From Bacillota bacterium (GTDB taxonomy: Bacteria > Bacillota > Clostridia > Oscillospirales > Ruminococcaceae): DNA of 13,692 nucleotides. The stretch lies in assembly GCA_023391005.1 (NCBI GenBank), contig JAEWBS010000030.1:1-13692 (forward strand), read 5' to 3'. How positions within the stretch are numbered: position 1 is the stretch's first letter; the number at the start of each line of letters is the position of its first letter. The notes beneath the pieces are model-generated. The model had not been told where the DNA came from and ran no database searches. It saw nothing but the letters and a program-made list of their open reading frames with translations. Below, piece after piece: positions 7,676 through 13,448 of this stretch. Both the position numbers and the translations under genes were made by a program.

Positions 7676-7723
7676 AAACAAAAAGAGCGTCGGCGGCTGC
7701 ACAAAAGATGCGGCCGCCGACGC
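7676..7723 (-). terminator. Rho-independent terminator of the ThrE-like operon
   Basis: GCGTCGGCGGC (7687-7697) pairs with GCCGCCGACGC (7713-7723) as a perfect 11-bp stem, and read on the minus strand it is followed by CTCTTTTTGTTT. It lies about 80 nt after the stop codon at 7802. It stands tail to tail with the TRAP terminator, so the two operons are insulated from each other. The remaining bases between 7565 and 7801 hold no gene that can be supported. Confidence 0.85.
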
Positions 7724-7801
7724 GTTATGCGCTACGCGGGTAGATGTTCGCGTGCTTTGACGCCGGCGCGCGCGTTTGGAGCGGTTTACAGGTTCAGTTC
7801 G

Positions 7802-8236
7802 TTACGGCATGGGGCGGTGTAGGCGAAGCTTGCGGGCGTACACAAGCCGCATCAGCGACGAGACGGTCACAATGCCGAGCGTCAGCGCGCCGGTGATGGT
7901 CAGCGCATGCAGGCCGACCGAGAGAAACAGATCGTTCTGGCCGTTGAGCGCGTGCAACATCGCCTCATAGATCAGACCGCCCGGTACCAGAGGAATCAGC
8001 GAAGGCACCAGATAGATGGTTACCGGCGCACGCTGCACGCGCGCCGTTACCTCGGCATAAAGCGTAATGGCGGCGCTGGCGGTGCAGTATTGAACAAGAT
8101 CACCCCCGGGCGCGGCCAAAAGAAAAAACAGCCAGCCAATTCCGCCGCCGATCGCGGCGGTCCACAGCTTAACACCCCGCAGGTTAAAAAATATACCAAA
8201 GCCCAAGGCGGCCAGAGAAGCGCATAATATACTCAT
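7802..8236 (-). CDS. Threonine/serine exporter family protein, ThrE_2 (YjjB-like) subunit
   Basis: A 144-residue membrane protein with about four hydrophobic segments. It matches the small ThrE_2 domain (formerly DUF3815): FGIFFNLRG near residue 13, a glycine-rich second helix, and the conserved VPSLIPLVPGGLIYEAM. It is the C-terminal half of full-length ThrE exporters, here encoded separately. In E. coli the same split pair is YjjP-YjjB, reported to export succinate; in Corynebacterium the fused protein exports threonine. The cargo here is unknown. The ATG at 8236 lies 4 nt after the stop of the upstream partner gene, and the ribosome site GGGGTGA overlaps that stop, so the two are translationally coupled. 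Length is normal. Confidence 0.9.
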   Translation of the reverse strand: MSILCASLAALGFGIFFNLRGVKLWTAAIGGGIGWLFFLLAAPGGDLVQYCTASAAITLYAEVTARVQRAPVTIYLVPSLIPLVPGGLIYEAMLHALNGQNDLFLSVGLHALTITGALTLGIVTVSSLMRLVYARKLRLHRPMP

Positions 8237-8240
8237 AGTT

Positions 8241-8999
8241 TCACCCCGCTATACTGCGCCAGAGGGCGAGCGAACACATGACACCAATTGCAATTCCGGC
8301 GGCGATGACGGTGGCCTCGGTCCCCTTCATAACGCCGGTGACTAGATCGCCGGCGATGAGATCACGCATCGAATTGGTCATGGCCAGTCCCGGCACCAGC
8401 AGCATCAGCGTGCTGATGGTGACGACGGCGTTGTTTAAGGCGGGCCAGAGCTGCGCTGCCACGGCGGCTGAAAGCGCACACACCGCACCGCCGATGATAT
8501 TGTTAAGCAGCAGCCCACCGCCCAGCTTCTCCATCATAGCGCCCACCCAGCGCACGAGAATGCCTGCGGCGGTTGCAATCACCACTTCGATAAGGCCGCC
8601 GCCAAACAACACGGCGAACGCACCTGAGCTCAAGCCTGCGGCCATCAGCTGCTGCGGCAGCGTATATGCCGGGCGGCGTGCGATAACCGCCAGAGCCGAA
8701 GAAATCTCTCGCTCATCGGGCGTGGCGGTGCAAATATGCCGGGCCAGCGCATTAAGCGCGTCGACACGGTCAAGATTAATATCGCGATAGTAGACGCGCC
8801 GTGTTTTAGTAAAGGTTTTGCCCTGTGCGTCTGTGATGGTTACCACCAGACTGGCGGGGATGGCGAACACATCGGCCCGCGTGCCGTAGGCGACGGCAAT
8901 GCGGCAGATGGTGTCTTCAACGCGGTGTATTTCCGCGCCGTGCCTCAGCAGCAAAAAGCCTATTTCTGAGGCTATGTCGTTCAAGCGTTTGATATTCAT
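8241..8999 (-). CDS. Threonine/serine exporter family protein, ThrE_1 (YjjP-like, DUF1212) subunit
   Basis: A 252-residue protein with a soluble N-terminal part (about 1-105) and a membrane part of several helices. RHGAEIHRVEDTICRIA at about 19-35 and the C-terminal VPGLAMTNSMRDLIAGDLVT are ThrE_1 signatures. It should form the exporter with the ThrE_2 product of the next gene. The open frame extends to 9155, but the extra 52 residues do not look like part of the family. The ATG at 8999 gives the family's usual length and starts (MNIKRLNDIASEIGFLLLRH) just where homologues do, with GGTGGT 4 nt upstream. The cargo could be an amino acid such as threonine or serine, or a dicarboxylate; the sequence does not decide. 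Confidence 0.9.
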   Translation of the reverse strand: MNIKRLNDIASEIGFLLLRHGAEIHRVEDTICRIAVAYGTRADVFAIPASLVVTITDAQGKTFTKTRRVYYRDINLDRVDALNALARHICTATPDEREISSALAVIARRPAYTLPQQLMAAGLSSGAFAVLFGGGLIEVVIATAAGILVRWVGAMMEKLGGGLLLNNIIGGAVCALSAAVAAQLWPALNNAVVTISTLMLLVPGLAMTNSMRDLIAGDLVTGVMKGTEATVIAAGIAIGVMCSLALWRSIAG

Positions 9000-9185
9000 A
9001 AGCACCACCAAAGGATATGGTATTGTTTTTGTTCCCGCTGTAAAATGTCCGCTGTTGGTTATCGCGGTTGAGCTCATTATTCGGATGCCGGGGTTTCCTT
9101 TAAGTTCAACCGCATGCAAGCAAGATGGCGTTATCAATCCGAGTGGTAAGATCAAATTGCTGTAGTAGGCGACTTTATGATTTCA

Positions 9186-9191
9186 ATTATA
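9186..9191 (-). promoter_or_regulatory. Possible -10 element of the ThrE-like operon
   Basis: A perfect minus-strand TATAAT lies about 185 nt before the ATG at 8999. No convincing -35 hexamer is present at 16-18 nt and there is no TG extension, so it is either an activator-dependent promoter or chance. Confidence 0.3.
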
Positions 9192-9440
9192 GCGCGAAGG
9201 CCCAAAAAACGCCAGCACCAAGTTGAATATTGACAGAAGAGCGGATAAAATCAATTGTGTTGCAAGAAAAGCTGCATAATAATTTCGTATATAAAAATCG
9301 ATTTTAATTAATGTGGAGTTTTTAAATTAGATTAAAAGAAATTGCTAAATCGATATTCGACGATATAGTTAAAACGGAAAATTGCTGCAATAATACTGCA
9401 GTTTTTCCTTCAAGCTACTATACAACGCTGGAAAGATGCG
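9192..9440. other. AT-rich part of the divergent spacer
   Basis: No gene was seen. Two structures stand out. The perfect palindrome AAAATCGATTTT lies at 9294-9305. An imperfect hairpin at 9376-9408 has GGAAAA and TTTTCC outer arms and CTGCA/TGCAG inner arms. The second resembles a terminator, but no gene pointing into it was found. Confidence 0.4.
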
Positions 9441-9455
9441 GTATAATCATTATAC
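9441..9455. promoter_or_regulatory. PerR/Fur-family-like operator (7-1-7 palindrome)
   Basis: GTATAATCATTATAC is a perfect inverted repeat with 7-nt arms and one central base. It matches the Bacillus PerR box consensus TTATAATNATTATAA at 13 of 15 positions, differing only at the outermost pair. The Fur consensus fits less well (11 of 15). It contains a plus-strand TATAAT (9442-9447), 17 nt after TATACA (9419-9424), a 4-of-6 match to the -35 consensus. If that promoter is real, a bound repressor would block it. The nearest plus-strand gene is asnS, about 300 nt downstream; the nearest minus-strand gene is the ThrE_1 gene at 8999. Confidence 0.45.
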
Positions 9456-9753
9456 TATATTTAGGCACGCTGGCGCATGCCTTGCGGGGGTTGACCACTC
9501 TGTTAATGCATCATGATACCGTTCGCCTGCGCGCGGCCGCATAACGGCATTGCATTGTGGGCCCCATGAATGGCTAACGGAACCACTGCGGCGGCTTTGC
9601 CTCAGCGGCGCTATACAAGGCGATCGCTCAGGTGCCGTCGCGCAAGGGCTGGCGTTTCAATGCTCTCGGTTTTTAAAGTGGCACCCAAGGCACGAGTCTA
9701 TACGATGGATTTAAAAAGACCAACTAAAATCAGGGTGAGAAGAGGACGTTAAG
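9456..9753 (+). other. GC-rich leader region upstream of asnS
   Basis: About 300 bp of higher GC content than the spacer before it. It has an imperfect hairpin GGCACGC-TGGC-GCATGCC (9464-9481), the palindromes GCGGCCGC near 9533 and GCGATCGC near 9620, and GGTGCC near 9631 that could pair with GGCACC near 9680. A 60-codon open frame (9570-9752) is arginine-rich, has no ribosome site and looks spurious. A second weak promoter may start at TTGACC (9491-9496). No T-box terminator or specifier arrangement could be recognised. The region could be an untranslated leader or decayed coding DNA. Confidence 0.35.
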
Positions 9754-11148
9754 ATGCAGAGAACAGAAATCAGAACTCTTTTTTTGAATCCGCAGGAATT
9801 TAGCGGCCGGACGGTCACGGTATGCGGATGGGTTAAAACGCTGCGTCATTCGGGCGCGATTGCCTTTGTCGAGCTTTCGGACGGCAGCGCCTTCCGCGCA
9901 CTTCAGGTGGTGGCCGCCCAGGATGCGCTTGAGAATTTTGACGCGCTGATCCATCAGAACGTGGGCGCCGCGTTGGTTATAACCGGCACGCTGCTGCTGA
10001 CGCCCGACGCCAAGCAGCCCTTTGAGCTGCGCGCCCAAGCCGTCTCGGTCGAGGGAACCTCCACACCTGAATATCCGCTTCAGAAAAAACGGCACACGCT
10101 GGAATATCTGCGCACCGTCGCGCATCTGCGCCCGCGTACCAACACGCTGTCGGCGGTGTTGCGCGTGCGCAGCGTCGTGGCATTTGCAATTCACCGCTTT
10201 TTTCAGGAAAACGGCTTTGTTTATTCCCACAGCCCGATCATCACCGGCAATGACTGTGAGGGCGCGGGGGAGATGTTCCGCGTCACCACGCTGGATATCG
10301 AAAACCCGCCCAGAACCGAGGGCGGCGATATCGACTTTTCACAGGACTTTTTCGGCAAGCCCACAAGCCTGACCGTCTCGGGCCAGCTCGAGGCCGAAGC
10401 GATGGCGATGGCGTTTGGCAAGGTGTATACCTTTGGCCCGACCTTTAGGGCCGAGCGTTCCTTTACGGCGCGGCACGCCTCGGAGTTCTGGATGATTGAG
10501 CCGGAGATCGCGTTCGCCGACCTTGAGGACAACATGTGCCTTGCGCGCGACATGATTAAATCGGTGCTGGCTGAGGTGCTTGAAAAATGCCCCGACGAGA
10601 TGAAATTCTTCAACGATTTTTACGATAAAGGCCTGCTTGAGCGCCTCAACGCCATCATCGCCTCCGATTTTGCACACGTCACCTACACCGAGGCGATCGG
10701 CATTTTAGAGGCGGTCAAGGACAAATTTGAGTACCCCGTTTTCTGGGGCTGCGATTTGCAGACCGAGCACGAGCGGTATCTCGCCGAGCAGCATTTTGGC
10801 CGCCCGACCTTCGTCACCGACTATCCCAAGGAGATCAAGGCATTTTATATGCGCTTGAACGACGACGGCAAAACCGTTGCAGCCATGGATCTGTTGGTGC
10901 CCGGCGTTGGCGAGATTATCGGTGGCAGCCAGCGCGAGGAGCGCTTGGATGTTCTGCTGGCCCGCATGGCTGAGTGCGGTCTTTCGGTCGAGGATTATGA
11001 GTGGTATCTCGACCTGCGGCGCTTTGGCTCGAATCGACACGCGGGCTTTGGCTTGGGCTTTGAGCGCCTAATTATGTATATCACGGCCGTCGGCAATATC
11101 CGCGACGTGCTGCCCTTCCCGAGAACACCGGGCAGCGCCGAATTTTAA
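9754..11148 (+). CDS. asnS: Asparaginyl-tRNA synthetase
   Basis: This 464-residue cytoplasmic class IIb synthetase joins asparagine to tRNA-Asn using ATP. Residues about 1-105 are the OB-fold anticodon-binding domain (TVTVCGWVKTLRHSG). The catalytic domain shows the motif 1 area with SPIITGNDCEGAGEMF (159-174). FGKPTSLTVSGQLEAEAMAM (200-219) follows. Motif 2 is TFRAERSFTARHASEFWMIE (230-249), with the ATP-binding R232 and H241, and motif 3 is GFGLGFERLIMYI (431-443) with R438, ending IRDVLPFPR. ITGNDCEGAGEMF and the overall length fit AsnRS rather than AspRS. The start ATG has AGAGGA 7 nt upstream. The stop codon is followed by a GC-rich hairpin and the aspartate aminotransferase gene 117 nt on, so the two may form an aspartate/asparagine unit. 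Confidence 0.96.
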   Translation: MQRTEIRTLFLNPQEFSGRTVTVCGWVKTLRHSGAIAFVELSDGSAFRALQVVAAQDALENFDALIHQNVGAALVITGTLLLTPDAKQPFELRAQAVSVEGTSTPEYPLQKKRHTLEYLRTVAHLRPRTNTLSAVLRVRSVVAFAIHRFFQENGFVYSHSPIITGNDCEGAGEMFRVTTLDIENPPRTEGGDIDFSQDFFGKPTSLTVSGQLEAEAMAMAFGKVYTFGPTFRAERSFTARHASEFWMIEPEIAFADLEDNMCLARDMIKSVLAEVLEKCPDEMKFFNDFYDKGLLERLNAIIASDFAHVTYTEAIGILEAVKDKFEYPVFWGCDLQTEHERYLAEQHFGRPTFVTDYPKEIKAFYMRLNDDGKTVAAMDLLVPGVGEIIGGSQREERLDVLLARMAECGLSVEDYEWYLDLRRFGSNRHAGFGLGFERLIMYITAVGNIRDVLPFPRTPGSAEF

Positions 11149-11160
11149 TCCGCAGGAACG

Positions 11161-11201
11161 GGCGGAAGCGGCGTGCTGGACGCATATCCAACGCCGCCGC
11201 C
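11161..11201 (+). other. Stable hairpin between asnS and the aminotransferase
   Basis: GCGGCGT and ACGCCGC pair perfectly. The stem extends outward with GGCG/CGCC past a 3-nt bulge and inward with TGGA/TCCA. It starts 12 nt after the asnS stop codon. The bases that follow (TCTGTTTGAAT) are only mildly T-rich, so this is a weak terminator, a processing site or a transcript stabiliser rather than a certain terminator. Confidence 0.5.
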
Positions 11202-11265
11202 TCTGTTTGAATACAAACGCATTTCAAACACATATATTTGCTGCGAACATGAGGAGGAAAATGTA

Positions 11266-12543
11266 ATGAAGGCTTACCAGCAGATGAACAGGGAAGAGCT
11301 TCTCGCCGAGAAGGCGCAAATGGAGGCCGCGCTGGCCGACTACAAGGCAAAGGGATTAAAGTTGAATATGGCGCGAGGCAAGCCGGGCGCGGACCAGCTT
11401 GATCTGAGCATGCCCATGCTTGACGTCCTGAATTTCAAGAGCGACTGCACGACCGAGAGCGGTGTCGATTGCCGAAATTATGGCGAGCTTTCAGGCATCT
11501 ACGAGGCTAAAAAGCTGTTCGGCGCGTTTCTGGGCGCCGCGCCCGAAGAAACCATCGTTGTCGGCTCCTCCTCGCTGACCTTTATGTACGACTGCATGGC
11601 GCGCGCGATGCTGACCGGCACCGTCGACTCCGACAAGCCCTGGTGCAAATATGATAAGATCAAGTTCCTCTGCCCCGTACCGGGCTACGATCGCCACTTT
11701 ACAATCTGCGAATTCCTTGGCATTGAGATGATCAACGTCCCGCTGACCGAGTGGGGTCCCGACATGGACCTGATCGACCAGCTCGTCGCCGAGGATGACA
11801 GCATCAAGGGTATGTGGTGCGTGCCCAAATATACCAACCCGCTGGGCGGAACCTATTCCGATGAGGCAGTCAGACGCCTCGCCGCGATGAAGCCTAAGGC
11901 CAAGGATTTCAGAATCTTTTGGGATAACGCCTACGCGGCGCACTACATCTATGAGGATACCAAGCTGCTCAACATCCTCGACGCTTGCAAGGAGGCCGGC
12001 AACCCCAACAGGGTTTATATGTTTGGCTCCACCTCTAAGATCACCTTCCCGGGGGCGGGCGTCGGCTTTATGGCGGCGTCCAAGGCAAACGTCGACTTCA
12101 CGGTCAAGCAGCTCAACGCGCAGGCCATCAGCTGGGATAAGATGAACATGCTGCGCCATGTGCGTTACTTTGAGAATGTGGACGGCATCCGCGCCGCGAT
12201 GGATAAGCATGCGGCGATTCTGCGCCCGAAGTTTGACGCGGTGCTCGACGCGTTGCAGCAGGAGCTTGGGCTCCGGGGCGTCGGCGAATGGGTGAAGCCT
12301 GCGGGCGGTTATTTTGTCACCTATATGGCCCCCAAGGGCTGCGCCAAGCGCATTGTCGCGCTCTGCAAGGATACCGGTGTGGTGCTGACCGACGCGGGTG
12401 CCACCCATCCTTATGGCAAGGATCCCGATGACAGCTATATCCGTATTGCGCCGAGCTTCCCGACCCCGGCGGAGCTGTCGCGCGCGATGGAGATTTTCTG
12501 CGCCAGCGCACGGCTGGCCGCTGTTGAAAAGCTGTTGGGCTGA
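11266..12543 (+). CDS. Class Ic aspartate aminotransferase (MocR-type aminotransferase fold)
   Basis: A 425-residue PLP enzyme that should interconvert aspartate plus 2-oxoglutarate with oxaloacetate plus glutamate. Fold type I residues are visible: N191 in YTNPLGGTYSDE, D220 and Y223 in IFWDNAYAAHYIYE, the Schiff-base K258 in GSTSKITFPGAGVG, and the carboxylate-binding R393 in SYIRIAPSFP. The pattern ARGKPGADQLDLSMPM near the N-terminus and the length fit the Asp_aminotransf / class Ic group (as in Corynebacterium AspAT) rather than class Ia or Ib. The start ATG at 11266 has GGAGG 8 nt upstream, preferred over an upstream in-frame start at 11173 that lies in the hairpin region. An out-of-frame ATG-TAA pair sits 5 nt before the start. 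Substrate specificity within the group is inferred, not proven. Confidence 0.92.
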   Translation: MKAYQQMNREELLAEKAQMEAALADYKAKGLKLNMARGKPGADQLDLSMPMLDVLNFKSDCTTESGVDCRNYGELSGIYEAKKLFGAFLGAAPEETIVVGSSSLTFMYDCMARAMLTGTVDSDKPWCKYDKIKFLCPVPGYDRHFTICEFLGIEMINVPLTEWGPDMDLIDQLVAEDDSIKGMWCVPKYTNPLGGTYSDEAVRRLAAMKPKAKDFRIFWDNAYAAHYIYEDTKLLNILDACKEAGNPNRVYMFGSTSKITFPGAGVGFMAASKANVDFTVKQLNAQAISWDKMNMLRHVRYFENVDGIRAAMDKHAAILRPKFDAVLDALQQELGLRGVGEWVKPAGGYFVTYMAPKGCAKRIVALCKDTGVVLTDAGATHPYGKDPDDSYIRIAPSFPTPAELSRAMEIFCASARLAAVEKLLG

Positions 12544-12561
12544 GGCATAAGATTGTTTTAA

Positions 12562-12602
12562 GGGCTGGAGCAAAATGCGTGTTACGCATTTTGCTCCAGC
12601 CC
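12562..12602. repeat. Perfect 19-bp inverted repeat after the aminotransferase
   Basis: Two 19-nt arms, GGGCTGGAGCAAAATGCGT and its exact complement, are separated by only GTT. It begins 19 nt after the stop codon. The plus side lacks a T-run after it, so it is not a standard terminator, and a proper terminator follows 34 nt later. Perfect symmetry with a minimal loop suggests a dispersed palindromic element or a stability hairpin. Confidence 0.7.
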
Positions 12603-12635
12603 CTGTGTTTGCCCTGATATTGGGATGAATCGCGT

Positions 12636-12668
12636 AAAGCGGGCTTTGAAGACCCGCTTTATTTTTTT
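12636..12668 (+). terminator. Rho-independent terminator of the aminotransferase transcript
   Basis: AAAGCGGG (12636-12643) and CCCGCTTT (12653-12660) form an 8-bp stem with a 9-nt loop, followed by ATTTTTTT. The right arm and T-run overlap the stop codon and last codons of the convergent regulator gene (stop at 12659-12661), so the two convergent genes share this DNA. Confidence 0.88.
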
Positions 12669-12967
12669 AGGCCTTTAATAATCTCATGAATGCTCGCAAC
12701 CTGTTTATCGCTTAACGCATTCAGATCATTAACAACCGCCTGTATTTGGGCCGGGTTGCCGAGATCGTCGTCAAAGAAGTCCTTGGGAGAGATTTTAAAA
12801 TACTCACAAATATAAAAGAACACTTGCGTGGAGGGCATTGACTTCCCATTTTCAATATGGTTGATATAATTTTCATTTTGTCCGATGGATAAACTCATAT
12901 CACGGGCAGAAACGTTCCTGAGTGTTCTCAGTTTCGCGATTCGTTCAGCCAAATATTTCTCATACAT
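12659..12967 (-). CDS. XRE-type helix-turn-helix regulator, copy 1
   Basis: A 102-residue small DNA-binding protein. The five-helix Cro/CI-type domain covers about residues 5-65: LAERIAKLRTLRNVSARDMS, then the turn and recognition helix IGQNENYINHIENGKSMPS, then VFFYICEYFKISPKDFF, where the last segment is the usual 'L/F..I...F.I....FF' end of the fold. A short tail (66-102) ends LSDKQVASIHEIIKGLKK and may dimerise. The start ATG at 12967 has GGGGGGA 8 nt upstream. GC content is clearly below that of the metabolic genes. A near twin lies 790 bp upstream in the same orientation. The target is unknown; the palindrome just before the gene suggests self-regulation. Confidence 0.9.
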   Translation of the reverse strand: MYEKYLAERIAKLRTLRNVSARDMSLSIGQNENYINHIENGKSMPSTQVFFYICEYFKISPKDFFDDDLGNPAQIQAVVNDLNALSDKQVASIHEIIKGLKK

Positions 12968-12983
12968 GCGCCGTCATCCCCCC

Positions 12984-13000
12984 ATGTACACATTGTACAT
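12984..13000. promoter_or_regulatory. Likely operator in front of regulator copy 1
   Basis: ATGTACA and TGTACAT are perfect 7-nt arms around a 3-nt centre, 16 bp before the start codon at 12967. The minus-strand TACAAT (plus 12992-12997), a possible -10 element, lies inside it, though no clear -35 was found. Placement over the promoter and next to the ribosome site fits repression by an XRE dimer, most simply the adjacent gene product. Confidence 0.6.
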
Positions 13001-13087
13001 TCAGCTAAGGTGATATTTGCATGCTATAAAGTCCTATTTATGCGGAACTACAAGAACTAACCTTGCATAGGTTTTGACAGCTGTGTT
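13001..13087. other. Spacer upstream of regulator copy 1
   Basis: AT-rich, with no gene. It includes a plus-strand TTGACA at 13074-13079 that has no -10 partner at the right distance. Confidence 0.3.
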
Positions 13088-13415
13088 AAAACGGCAAAGG
13101 CTGTTTTGCGCTGGCGCGCAGGAACGGCCCCCACCCCCAACCCCCTGTCCCCCAGAGGGGCACAGGGGGCTTCACCCCCAAACCCCCTGAGGGGGCTTAA
13201 AGAATACGGTTGTTGGTGAATGTATGCCCCACGTGAGCACGTTACCTACCCACTTAACATCAGTGGGCGCGCATCCAGACTTGTTACGTGATTATGCGCG
13301 CCAATTAAGTTATCTGGCCTCTTGGGGCAAGGCGGCGCTTCCATCGCGCCGCCGTGCGGGTAACATATGTCTTCTGCAATAACCAATATAGACGACACCC
13401 AAAAGACGTCTATAT
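13088..13415. repeat. Hairpin-dense spacer between the two XRE genes
   Basis: About eight inverted repeats lie nearly end to end. They are AAAACGGC/GCTGTTTT (13088-13107), TGCGC/GCGCA (13107-13120), a 12-bp C/G stem with one bulge (13141-13169), CCCCC-TGA-GGGGG (13183-13195), CCCACT/AGTGGG (13249-13267), GGCGCGCAT/ATGCGCGCC (13266-13302), GGCGGCGC/GCGCCGCC (13331-13353) and ATATAGACG/CGTCTATAT (13386-13415). No gene was found on either strand. None ends in a T-run. This could be a structured RNA, a cluster of palindromic repeats or remnants of a non-autonomous element. Confidence 0.6.
13128..13153 (-). other. Potential G-quadruplex (i-motif on plus strand)
   Basis: Four runs of five C (13128-13132, 13134-13138, 13141-13145, 13149-13153) have spacers of 1, 2 and 3 nt. 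On the minus strand this gives four G5 tracts with very short loops, an optimal quadruplex pattern. It would lie in any transcript running leftward from regulator copy 2 to copy 1. The flanking C/G hairpins compete with it. Confidence 0.55.
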
Positions 13416-13448
13416 CAGCGCCTTTTGCCCGCAGCTTTTAAAACCGCC

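Noticed and set aside
9000..9155. An N-terminal extension of 52 residues on the ThrE_1 protein
   Set aside because: The family's conserved start coincides with the ATG at 8999, which has a ribosome site; the extension has neither.
9570..9752. A 60-codon frame directly before asnS
   Set aside because: Arginine-rich, no ribosome site, no family resemblance; treated as leader DNA.
9600..9753. T-box riboswitch before asnS
   Set aside because: Only a faint GTGGCACC resemblance; no terminator/antiterminator pair and no specifier stem could be drawn.
11491..12573. A 360-codon open frame on the minus strand over the aminotransferase
   Set aside because: It runs antisense to a gene with all its catalytic residues and shows no recognisable domain; same codon-bias effect.
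13088..13415. CRISPR array
   Set aside because: The stems differ from one another in sequence and spacing; no repeat-spacer periodicity and no cas genes.
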